Positions 18,606 to 27,062 of a stretch of 64,000 nt of DNA are shown piece by piece; position 1 is the first letter of the stretch, and each line of letters starts with the position of its first letter. Source of the DNA: Parahoeflea olei (lineage in GTDB: Bacteria; Pseudomonadota; Alphaproteobacteria; Rhizobiales; Rhizobiaceae); NCBI RefSeq assembly GCF_001703635.1, contig NZ_LQZT01000007.1, forward strand, positions 1 to 64,000. The letters are read 5' to 3'. Made by a program: the position numbers and the translations under genes. Below the pieces are notes generated by a model that made no database searches, was not told the origin of the DNA, and was given only the letters and a program-made list of their open reading frames with translations.

Positions 18606-19547
18606 ATGAAGATCCTGCTCACCGGCGGCAACGGCATGGTCGGCCGCAACATCCGCGACCGCGCGGAGCAAGGCCGGCACGAACTCGTCGCGCCGCCAAG
18701 CCGCGAACTCGATCTGACCGACGCCGCGGCCACCGAAAGCTATGTGGCGCAACTCAAGCCGGACATGATCATCCATGCCGCGGGCCGGGTCGGCGGCATC
18801 CAGGCCAACATGGCCCATCCGGTCGAGTTCCTGGTCGAGAACCTCGACATGGGCCGCAACATCGTCATCGCCGCGCGCAAGGCGGGCGTGCCGCAGCTCA
18901 TCAATATCGGCAGTTCCTGCATGTATCCGCGCGCCGCCCCAAACCCGCTTGAGGAAAGCGCGGTGCTGACGGGCGAACTGGAGCCCACCAACGAGGGCTA
19001 TGCGCTTGCCAAGGTGATGACGGCACGGCTCTGCGACTATGTAAGCCGCTCCGATCCGCATCTCTCCTACAAGACGCTGATCCCGTGCAACCTGTTCGGC
19101 CTTCACGACAAGTTCGACCCGGCCGTCTCGCACCTGCTGCCTGCCATCATCCGCAAGGTGGACGAGGCGAAGCGGACAGGCGCCGGGACGGTCGAGATCT
19201 GGGGCAGCGGCGAAGCGCGACGCGAATTCATGTTCGCCTCGGATCTCGCCGACGGCATCTGGACCGCGGTCGAACGCTTCGACGAACTGCCGGCCACGAT
19301 GAACATGGGCGTGGGCACCGACCATTCGATCAATGATTACTATGCCGCCGTGGCGCGGGTGATCGGCTGGCAGGGCAGCTTCACCCATGATCTTTCGAAG
19401 CCCGTGGGCATGAAGCAGAAGCTGGTTTCGGTCGCCTTGCAGCAGCAGTTCGGCTGGATGCCCGCGACCCCGCTCGATGAGGCGATTGCCGAGACCTACG
19501 CGCATTACCGCACGCTCGAAGAGGCGTCCAAGGAGACTTCCAAGTGA
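18606..19547 (+). CDS. GDP-L-fucose synthase / GDP-L-colitose synthase-like epimerase-reductase
   Basis: This 313-residue SDR has TGGNGMVGRNI at the N-terminus, HAAGRVGGIQANM, the catalytic Ser and Cys in IGSSCMYP, and Tyr/Lys in GYALAK. It ends with the C-terminal features of the GMER family. GMER (Fcl) epimerises at C3 and C5 and reduces C4 to give GDP-L-fucose; its close homologue ColC acts on the 3-deoxy intermediate to give GDP-L-colitose. Because a ColD-like 3-dehydratase is encoded next (4-nt overlap), either activity is possible. It starts 33 nt after gmd. Confidence 0.85.
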   Translation: MKILLTGGNGMVGRNIRDRAEQGRHELVAPPSRELDLTDAAATESYVAQLKPDMIIHAAGRVGGIQANMAHPVEFLVENLDMGRNIVIAARKAGVPQLINIGSSCMYPRAAPNPLEESAVLTGELEPTNEGYALAKVMTARLCDYVSRSDPHLSYKTLIPCNLFGLHDKFDPAVSHLLPAIIRKVDEAKRTGAGTVEIWGSGEARREFMFASDLADGIWTAVERFDELPATMNMGVGTDHSINDYYAAVARVIGWQGSFTHDLSKPVGMKQKLVSVALQQQFGWMPATPLDEAIAETYAHYRTLEEASKETSK

Positions 19548-20746
19548 CAGAGATCGCGTTCCCGCTGGCCACCAGTTCCTGGGACGAAAAGGAATATGCG
19601 GCGATCGACCGGGTGGTCCGATCCGGCTTCTTCTCGATGGGCAAGGAAGTGGCGGCGTTCGAGAAGCTGTTCGCCGAACAGCTCGGCGCGCCCTATGCGA
19701 TCATGTCGAATTCGGGTTCGTCGGCGAACCTCCTGTTCGTCGCGGCGCTGCGCTACCATTCGCGCCACAAGCTTTCACCCGGCGACGAGGTGATCGTGCC
19801 GGCGGTCTCGTGGAGCACCACCTATGCGCCGCTCTACCAGTACGGGCTCAGGCTCAAATTCGTCGATATCGATCTCGACACGCTCAACTACGATCTCGAC
19901 CGGCTGGAAACGGCGGTCACCGAGCGCACCCGCGCGATCATGGCGGTCAATCTTCTCGGCAACCCCAATGATTTCGACCGCATCGCCGCCATCATCGGCG
20001 AGCGCGACATCGTCCTGCTCGAAGACAATTGCGAGTCGCTGGGCGCGACCTTCAACGGCCGCCAGGCCGGCACCTTCGGGCTCGCAGGCAGCTATTCGGC
20101 GTTCTTCTCGCACCATATCTCCACCATGGAGGGCGGGGTCACCGTCACCCATGACGAGGAGCTGTTCCACATCATGCTGAGCCTGCGCGCGCATGGCTGG
20201 ACCCGCAACCTGCCGAACCCGAACCGCGTGACCGGGGTGAAGGGCGACGATCCGTTCGAGGAAGCCTTCCGTTTCGTGCTGCCGGGCTACAATCTCAGGC
20301 CGCTGGAAATGAGCGGCGCGATCGGCATCGAGCAGATGGCGAAGCTTGCGATGATCGTCGAGAACCGGCGCCGGAACGCGGCGCTGTTCAAGCAGGTGAT
20401 GGCGGACTTCCCGCAGATCCGCACCCAGCGCGAGACCGGCGAAAGCAGCTGGTTCGGCTTCTCGATGATCCTCGACCCCGACTGCGGCCTGAGCCGCAGG
20501 GAGCTGGTTTCCTGTTTCGACCGGCACGGCATCGAGGCGCGGCCGATCGTGGCCGGCAATTTCGCCAAGAACGAGGTGGTCACGCGCTACATGGATCACG
20601 AGATCCATGGCAGCCTTGCCAATGCCGAACTCGCAGACCGCAACGGGCTGTTCATCGGCAACCACCATTATCCGCTCGAAAAGCCGATGGAGCAGTTGCA
20701 CCTGGCGCTGACCCAGGCCTTCGGCCGCAACAGCACTGACGTTTGA
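19544..20746 (+). CDS. colD: DegT/DnrJ-fold PLP enzyme with His replacing the PLP lysine: probable GDP-4-keto-6-deoxymannose 3-dehydratase
   Basis: This 400-residue sugar-aminotransferase homologue (SNSGSSANLL, VIVPAVSWSTT, LLEDNCESLGA) has the active-site loop FFSHHISTMEGG. Ordinary family members have Lys two residues after the Pro/Ser of this loop; here His190 occupies that place. In ColD of Escherichia coli the same Lys-to-His change (His188) turns the enzyme from an aminotransferase into a 3-dehydratase that removes the C3 hydroxyl of GDP-4-keto-6-deoxymannose. The gene overlaps the epimerase-reductase gene by 4 nt and shares an operon with gmd. The substitution is seen directly; function is inferred from the family. 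Confidence 0.85.
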   Translation: MTEIAFPLATSSWDEKEYAAIDRVVRSGFFSMGKEVAAFEKLFAEQLGAPYAIMSNSGSSANLLFVAALRYHSRHKLSPGDEVIVPAVSWSTTYAPLYQYGLRLKFVDIDLDTLNYDLDRLETAVTERTRAIMAVNLLGNPNDFDRIAAIIGERDIVLLEDNCESLGATFNGRQAGTFGLAGSYSAFFSHHISTMEGGVTVTHDEELFHIMLSLRAHGWTRNLPNPNRVTGVKGDDPFEEAFRFVLPGYNLRPLEMSGAIGIEQMAKLAMIVENRRRNAALFKQVMADFPQIRTQRETGESSWFGFSMILDPDCGLSRRELVSCFDRHGIEARPIVAGNFAKNEVVTRYMDHEIHGSLANAELADRNGLFIGNHHYPLEKPMEQLHLALTQAFGRNSTDV

Positions 20747-20765
20747 AGTCTGCGCGGCCGCCCGC

Positions 20766-21629
20766 TCAGTCGAGCCGGATCCAGCCCTCGGGCCAGATGT
20801 CGCGGTTGACGAGCTTGTCGTCGGCGAACCAGCGCGAGGGCGCAACCACCACCTTGTCCGGTGACGGGTTGAGCCAGGCGCCCCACCAGGAGAACGAGGA
20901 ATTGGCGATGATGTGGTGCCGGCAGGCGCTCATCAGCCGCAGATCCTCGTAATTGTGGTCGGAATCATTGTGGTCCATCACCCGCATCTCGAAGGGCAGC
21001 CGGAGATTGTCGCGCACCCAGGCGGGATCGTCGGAGAAGGTCACGATCAGCGGCGCATCCGACATGGTTGTTGCGATGCGTTCGGCCGCCCGCGCGTAGT
21101 AATCGAGCGTGCAGGTGCCATGGGTGGCGTTGGTGCGCGCGTCGCGGACATAGTCGCCGCGCCGAATGTGCAGCGAGATCGCCGGCCGTTCGGCAAGCTC
21201 GGCGAGGATCGCGGCATTCTGGTCGGACGGCGGCGTGACGATCCGGAAATCGGCGCGCAATTCCGCCTGGAACCGCTTGAAATAGCGCTCGCTCTGCCAG
21301 TAGCCCTTGAGGTAGACGCCGTCGCCAAGCGCATCGAAGCCCGCGTTGAAACTCAAGCCGTCCTCGCGCACCAGCCGCGGCTTGAGCTTCAGGCCGCGCC
21401 AGAGCAGATAGCGCAGCGGCGCGCGCTTGCGCTCGGGCGGCAGGTCGCCATCGCCGGCCTTGCGCGCGACGATGGCGAAATGGTCGAGCCCGTAGCCGAA
21501 CTGGGTGCTGCCGTCGAATGCGCGCGTATCGAGCAGAAGATCCGTGCCGTGGCGCAGCGCCAGCGCCCGGCCCGCGGCATACTGGAACATCTGGTTGCCG
21601 AGGCCGCCATTGATGTGGGTGATGATCAT
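20766..21629 (-). CDS. Glycosyltransferase family 11 (alpha-1,2-fucosyltransferase type)
   Basis: This 287-residue protein has GGLGNQMFQYAAGRALA at the start, the GDP-binding motif ISLHIRRGDYV, and the C-terminal block IANSSFSWWGAWL. All are hallmarks of GT11. It uses a GDP-linked L-sugar and is thus a second acceptor-specific transferase for the product of the gmd cluster. It converges on colD with 19 nt between stops. The ATG at 21629, preceded by an AGAAGAG-like site, is preferred to one 7 codons upstream with no ribosome site. Confidence 0.88.
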   Translation of the reverse strand: MIITHINGGLGNQMFQYAAGRALALRHGTDLLLDTRAFDGSTQFGYGLDHFAIVARKAGDGDLPPERKRAPLRYLLWRGLKLKPRLVREDGLSFNAGFDALGDGVYLKGYWQSERYFKRFQAELRADFRIVTPPSDQNAAILAELAERPAISLHIRRGDYVRDARTNATHGTCTLDYYARAAERIATTMSDAPLIVTFSDDPAWVRDNLRLPFEMRVMDHNDSDHNYEDLRLMSACRHHIIANSSFSWWGAWLNPSPDKVVVAPSRWFADDKLVNRDIWPEGWIRLD

Positions 21630-21821
21630 GCGCAGGTCTCTTCTCAGCATACGGGCTGGCGATGGAAGGCAGGCCGCAAGTCACTTCGCCGGCCGTGATC
21701 GGTTGGGCTTAGGAGAAAAACCGCCGGCCGGTCAATCGCAATTTGCCCCGGCCGGGCTTGCCCCCGGTATGGCGCCGGAGGCAAAGCTGTGACATGACGT
21801 TGCTTTGCCGATCACGCCTGG

Positions 21822-22496
21822 ATGCGATGCATGTTGAGAAAAATCCGCCGCCATTTCAAGGAAAAGCAAAATCCGCATCTGAAAACCCAGCGGCTCGAAT
21901 ACCGCCGGTGGCGTGCCGACAATGGCGAGACCCGCCGCACCCGCTTTCCCGGCCTGACGCCGGAGTCGACGATCTTCGATTTCGGCGGGTTTCGCGGCAG
22001 CTGGACGCAGGCGCTGTTCGACTATTACGGCTGCCGGGCGCAGATCTTCGAGCCGCATCCCCGTTTTGCGGCCGAGCTTGAAGCGAAATTTGCGGCCATT
22101 CCGCAGATCACCGTCAACCCGTTTGCGCTCGGAGGCGCGCATGGCAGTTTCCCGATCTCCGACCAGGGCGACGCCTCCTCCGCGTTGAAAACCTCCGGCA
22201 GCACCCTGACGGGACGCGTCGTCGCCGTGAGCGACTTCATGGCCGGCTTCGAGCCGGACAGGATCGACGTCGCCAAGATCAATATCGAGGGCGGCGAATA
22301 CGACCTCCTGCCGGCGCTTCATGCGGCCGGCTTGCTTCGCCGCTTCGGGCTTTTGCAGATCCAGTTCCACCTGTTCGACACGAGCCACATCGCCGCCCGC
22401 GACGAGATCCGCCAACAGCTCTCACACACCCACCGGTGCGACTGGAGCTATGACTTCATCTGGGAGCAATGGAGCCTCAAGCCCGACCAACCGTGA
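21822..22496 (+). CDS. Second FkbM-family methyltransferase
   Basis: This 224-residue protein has a short basic N-terminus (KIRRHFKEKQ). The SAM-binding region is STIFDFGGFRGSWTQALFDYY with IFEPHPRF, and the FkbM signature is IDVAKINIEGGEYDLLPAL. The glycine motif (FDFGGFRG) is looser than usual but intact. It lies in the polysaccharide island on the opposite strand to its neighbours and converges with galE. A start at 21831 is equally possible. It is likely a sugar O-methyltransferase; the acceptor is unknown. Confidence 0.75.
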   Translation: MRCMLRKIRRHFKEKQNPHLKTQRLEYRRWRADNGETRRTRFPGLTPESTIFDFGGFRGSWTQALFDYYGCRAQIFEPHPRFAAELEAKFAAIPQITVNPFALGGAHGSFPISDQGDASSALKTSGSTLTGRVVAVSDFMAGFEPDRIDVAKINIEGGEYDLLPALHAAGLLRRFGLLQIQFHLFDTSHIAARDEIRQQLSHTHRCDWSYDFIWEQWSLKPDQP

Positions 22497-22579
22497 GGAT
22501 GTCGCGCGGCATTCGTGTGCCCGCCGAAACATCCTGAGGTCGGGCGGAGCGCCTGGCCCCGAGACACACGGCATGGCGG

Positions 22580-23575
22580 TCAGGCACGGCTCTGGCGGGC
22601 GGCGAGCCGGCGTTCCCATTCGATCGCATGGGTGATGATGGTTTCGAGATCGCCATATTCGGGCGCCCAGCCCAGCACGTCGCGGGCGAGCGTGGAATCG
22701 GCCACGATCATGGCCGCATCGCCCGCCCGGCGCGGCGCGCGCTCCACCGGAAAATCGACGCCCGAGACCGCCTTGACCGCCGCGATCACCTCGCGAACCG
22801 AATAGCCCGAACCGGAGCCGCAATTGACCGCCATCGACGCCCCGCCGCGTCGCAGATAGTCGAGCGCGCCGAAATGGGCGCGGGCCAGGTCGGTGACGTG
22901 CACATAGTCGCGCACGCAGGTGCCGTCCGGGGTTTCGAAATCGTCGCCAAAGACCTGGACCCGGTCGCGCTTTCCGGTCGCGGCCTCCGCGGCGATCTTG
23001 ATGAGATGCGTGGACCTGCCCGAGGACTGGCCCGCGCGCATCTTCGGGTCGGCGCCGGCGACGTTGAAATAGCGCAGGCAAAAGCTGCGGAATTCCGGAT
23101 TGACTGCAGATACGTCGCGCAGCATCAGCTCGGTCATCATCTTCGACGCGCCATAGGGCGATTCCGGCGCGAAGGGCGCCGTCTCGACGACCGGCTCGAG
23201 CCCCGGCGCACCATAGACCGCAGCCGAAGAAGAGAAGATGAAATGCCGGACTCCCGCCGCCAGCGCATGGGCGATCAGCACGCGCGACTTGCAGGTGTTC
23301 TCGCCATAATAATCGAGCGGACGCTCCACCGAGTCGGGCACCACGATGAGCCCGGCGAAATGAATGACAGCCTCGATATCATGGGCGGAAAAGATGGTTT
23401 CGAGCGCCTGCGCGTCGCCGATATCGGCGCGGTAGAACGTGGCGCCCGCCGGCACCGCCCAGGCATTGCCGGTGCACAGATTGTCGATGACGACGACGTC
23501 CTCGTTGCGCGCGAGCAGTTCAAGCACCATGTGGCTGCCGATATAGCCTGCGCCGCCGGTGACCAGTACGCTCAC
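22580..23575 (-). CDS. galE: UDP-glucose 4-epimerase
   Basis: This 331-residue extended SDR has the motif VTGGAGYIGSHMVLEL and HFAGLIVVPDS. Catalytic Ser lies in SSSAAVYG and Tyr/Lys in YGASK, and LRYFNVAGADP precedes the substrate-binding C-terminal domain. It interconverts UDP-glucose and UDP-galactose (or the N-acetyl forms). Its start overlaps the stop of the GT25 gene by 4 nt, so the two are co-translated. It supplies a galactose-type donor for the same surface glycan. Confidence 0.93.
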   Translation of the reverse strand: MSVLVTGGAGYIGSHMVLELLARNEDVVVIDNLCTGNAWAVPAGATFYRADIGDAQALETIFSAHDIEAVIHFAGLIVVPDSVERPLDYYGENTCKSRVLIAHALAAGVRHFIFSSSAAVYGAPGLEPVVETAPFAPESPYGASKMMTELMLRDVSAVNPEFRSFCLRYFNVAGADPKMRAGQSSGRSTHLIKIAAEAATGKRDRVQVFGDDFETPDGTCVRDYVHVTDLARAHFGALDYLRRGGASMAVNCGSGSGYSVREVIAAVKAVSGVDFPVERAPRRAGDAAMIVADSTLARDVLGWAPEYGDLETIITHAIEWERRLAARQSRA

Positions 23576-24342
23576 GGCCGGCCTCCGCGCGCGGCGAGAA
23601 ACCGTGCCGAACAGGCGCGGATGCGGCGGCGATAGACAAAGCGCCGGAGCTCACGGCCGAGCCTGCCCGCAAGCCCGCCACGGCCGGCGATGGAAATGGT
23701 GCTGCCGCCCGCTTGCGCGGTGCGGTCGCTCACGCCCGAGGGGATCACGCAGCCGGGCGCGACCCCGGTCACCCAGCCCATCTGCAACAGCCCGTCCACC
23801 GGCCGGTCGATGCGCTCGCTGAGTTCGAGGAGCCGCGCCGCCTGCGCGGCGCTCACGAGCTGCGCCGAGGTGCGCAGCATGACGATGTCCGGCCGCACCA
23901 GCACCACGTCGCCGCGGCGCTCGACCTCAGCGGCACTCCCGGGCACCGGCCGGACCTGGAACTGGATGTAGCCTTCGCGATCGACCACCTCGCTCGCCAT
24001 CGCAAAGGCACGGGCAAAGGCCTCGCGATCGATCTCGACATCGTCCTCGAGCACGAGGCCGGCGGCGAGCCCGCGCTCGACGATCTCGCGCCAGACCTTG
24101 CGGTGGCTCAGGAAACAGCCGATCTCGCCCATCGACAGCTCGAACGGATAGGGCGGATCGAACAGGCTCTGACGGCTGAGGACGGCGTCGATCTCCGCCT
24201 TGGGCAGCGCCCGGCCGTCGACCGCGTCGATCACCTCGGCCGGCACCGGCGAGGCGGCGCGGATGCGCTCGACCTGCGGCCGCCGCGCCTCGGCGCGCGC
24301 CAGATGAATGATGAAGGCTTCGATCCCGCCCGGTTTGCTCAT
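23572..24342 (-). CDS. Glycosyltransferase family 25 (LPS-type)
   Basis: This 256-residue protein starts FIIHLARAEARRPQVERI and contains GEIGCFLSHRKVWREIVERG, then the metal/donor-binding LVLEDDVEI. That is the diagnostic order for GT25, which includes LPS beta-galactosyltransferases. The C-terminus is Arg-rich and may associate with the membrane. It is the promoter-proximal gene of the galE pair, consistent with a galactosyltransferase, and it is the last gene before the CRISPR leader. Confidence 0.85.
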   Translation of the reverse strand: MSKPGGIEAFIIHLARAEARRPQVERIRAASPVPAEVIDAVDGRALPKAEIDAVLSRQSLFDPPYPFELSMGEIGCFLSHRKVWREIVERGLAAGLVLEDDVEIDREAFARAFAMASEVVDREGYIQFQVRPVPGSAAEVERRGDVVLVRPDIVMLRTSAQLVSAAQAARLLELSERIDRPVDGLLQMGWVTGVAPGCVIPSGVSDRTAQAGGSTISIAGRGGLAGRLGRELRRFVYRRRIRACSARFLAARGGRP

Positions 24343-24846
24343 GCCACGCCCGCTGCCGCCTTTCCGGCCAAGTGCCCGCCGGAGCGGCGGATCAGCCCCC
24401 TTCTAGACTGGGGACTTCGCAGGCCGCAAGGGGAGAGCGGCCGCAGCCTCCCCATGCCGCAGGACGGGCGGGGAGCACAGGCCGCTCGCCTGCTGCGCGG
24501 ATGAATGTGAACGCCGGGCGGATCCGCCAAAGAGCAGGCCCCCCGGAAGCAGAAGTTCGCGCCGGCAGGCCCCCCGCCTCCCTGGCTGCGTCCTGAACGA
24601 CCGCGCCCGCGCCGTGCCCGCGCCCGAGCGCACGCCCGAGCCAGCCCCCCGGGGACCCGCTACAGCGGTGCGAACCGCAAGCGTGCGGCAAAACCCCGGC
24701 AGGTTCGCACCCGCCCCAAGCACCTGAAACGGCGACAGCTCCTGCTCAAGCCCGGCACCACCCCGAGGCTGCGGCATCCCTTTTCGGCACGGATCGCGCC
24801 TGCTCCCCCGTTTCACTCGCCCCCGCAATGGGTTAGAACAACCGCA
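24343..24846. other. Non-coding stretch before the CRISPR array (leader side)
   Basis: About 500 nt with no supportable gene separate the GT25 start from the first repeat. It is very GC-rich except for the last ~25 nt before repeat 1, which contain GGGTTAGAACAA. It holds a long inverted repeat: GGTGCGAACC at 24667-24676 pairs with GGTTCGCACC at 24702-24711, with a smaller CCGCA/TGCGG stem nested in the loop. In type I-C loci cas2 normally directly precedes the array, but no cas remnant is recognisable here. Confidence 0.5.
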
Positions 24847-27048
24847 GTCGCCCCTTCACGGGGGCGTGGATCGAAACCGCGCAGGCGTCCTCGGGACTGA
24901 TATCCTGCAGCCGTCGCCCCTTCACGGGGGCGTGGATCGAAACATCTCGGCGCACTCAGCCAAGCTCGGCCCGCAAGTCGCCCCTTCACGGGGGCGTGGA
25001 TCGAAACGCCGGCATCGCCACCAATGTCATGCCCGGCGAGCGGTCGCCCCTTCACGGGGGCGTGGATCGAAACCTTGATCGGCACGGTAGAAGCCGCGAT
25101 CAGCGAGAGTCGCCCCTTCACGGGGGCGTGGATCGAAACACAAGGATATCAACGGGTCCGCAAGGCGTCTTTAGTCGCCCCTTCACGGGGGCGTGGATCG
25201 AAACGGCCGCGACCAGGTGGCGGCGCGCATCCACGATCGTCGCCCCTTCACGGGGGCGTGGATCGAAACCGCGCGCAGGCTCTTGATGTCGAGGATCGCG
25301 CCGTGTCGCCCCTTCACGGGGGCGTGGATCGAAACGCACTGCTCTCGGGCGGCGCACCGGTGCTCTATGTGTCGCCCCTTCACGGGGGCGTGGATCGAAA
25401 CCCCAAAAAGCTGCCCGGCGTGCGCGCCTGGTCGGTCGCCCCTTCACGGGGGCGTGGATCGAAACGCCCACTGCAGGGGCCGGTTTGGCGCGATCTTCCG
25501 TCGCCCCTTCACGGGGGCGTGGATCGAAACTCCTACAACAGCAACGATGATGCATTTGCCGACATCGTCGCCCCTTCACGGGGGCGTGGATCGAAACAAA
25601 GTTCCAGCTGTCATCGATGTACAGATTGTAGGGTCGCCCCTTCACGGGGGCGTGGATCGAAACTCCCCGCGACGACAAGGGCAAGTGCCTAAACATCACC
25701 TGGAGTCGCCCCTTCACGGGGGCGTGGATCGAAACTACAAGCAGCGACCCCGGCCCCGGAATGAGGCCACCGTCGCCCCTTCACGGGGGCGTGGATCGAA
25801 ACCCGGGCAAGCTGACATCGACAACCGGACGAAAGCCGTCGCCCCTTCACGGGGGCGTGGATCGAAACCGACCTGGCCTGGCAAGAAACCGACGACGGCG
25901 ACGTCGCCCCTTCACGGGGGCGTGGATCGAAACGATATCATGTTCTACTCGAGCCGATATTTCGACGTCGCCCCTTCACGGGGGCGTGGATCGAAACCGG
26001 ACGCGACCAACCAGGGCAGCCCCAAGGGCTACGTCGCCCCTTCACGGGGGCGTGGATCGAAACCTGTGTGCCGAATTCGGCATGGATGGCGAGCTGCGTC
26101 GCCCCTTCACGGGGGCGTGGATCGAAACGCCCGGGTGCACCGCAAACCTGTCCTTGCCGCCACGTCGCCCCTTCACGGGGGCGTGGATCGAAACCTGGCC
26201 GTGGCGCCAGGCGACCGACAGCATGGCCCGTCGCCCCTTCACGGGGGCGTGGATCGAAACAAGGTCGCGCGCCAAGGGCATAACGTCGACACTGCGTCGC
26301 CCCTTCACGGGGGCGTGGATCGAAACCAGCCGTGGCCAGATGTGATGATGCCGCGCTCTTGGTCGCCCCTTCACGGGGGCGTGGATCGAAACGGCTATCG
26401 CTGGCCGCGATCGATGACGAGTGGCTGTCGCCCCTTCACGGGGGCGTGGATCGAAACCTTGCCGCACCGGCGGCAATTGGCCTTGTCGGTCAGTCGCCCC
26501 TTCACGGGGGCGTGGATCGAAACCGCTGGGCAACCAATCCGCCGCGCAGGCCTGCCCGTCGCCCCTTCACGGGGGCGTGGATCGAAACAGCGATTTCGCC
26601 AGCGCCTTGAGTCCGCGGTACAGGGGTCGCCCCTTCACGGGGGCGTGGATCGAAACGCTCAAAACCTCGCGGGGCGCTGATATGTGGGACGTCGCCCCTT
26701 CACGGGGGCGTGGATCGAAACTGGTACCAGATCAATGCGTTGTAGCGGCTGTTCAAGTCGCCCCTTCACGGGGGCGTGGATCGAAACCTCTTCGAGCCGC
26801 TCTATGCGCTCGACCAGCGATCGTCGCCCCTTCACGGGGGCGTGGATCGAAACATGTCGCCATCCCTCCCGAAATCACGTCGGCCCAGTCGCCCCTTCAC
26901 GGGGGCGTGGATCGAAACGCCGGAGGTGACCGGCTGCCCGGCGTCGCCGGTGGTCGCCCCTTCACGGGGGCGTGGGTCGAAACAGCCCGAAGCCGCAGGA
27001 GGGGCTCCAGCGCAGGTGTCGCCCCCTCACCGGGGGCGCGGCCGGGCG
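24847..27048 (+). CRISPR. CRISPR array, 33 repeats plus a degenerate terminal repeat, I-C-like repeat
   Basis: The 31-nt repeat begins GTCGCCCC, has a TTCAC turn between CCCC and GGGG arms, and ends GTGGATCGAAAC. This organisation is typical of type I-C. Repeats 1-32 (24847-26918) appear identical. Repeat 33 (26953-26983) has one A-to-G change in the GTGGATC part. A decayed copy at 27018-27048 marks the trailer end, so the leader is on the low-coordinate side and transcription is on the plus strand. The 33 spacers are 33-37 nt long except one of 41 nt (25664-25704). I noticed no duplicate spacers. No cas gene occurs within the 64 kb. Confidence 0.97.
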
Positions 27049-27062
27049 GGCTTTGGCTGGCG

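Noticed and set aside
24343..24846. Possible cas gene remnant upstream of the array
   Set aside because: All six frames give low-complexity Arg/Pro/Gly/Ala peptides with no Cas1, Cas2 or Cas4 motif.
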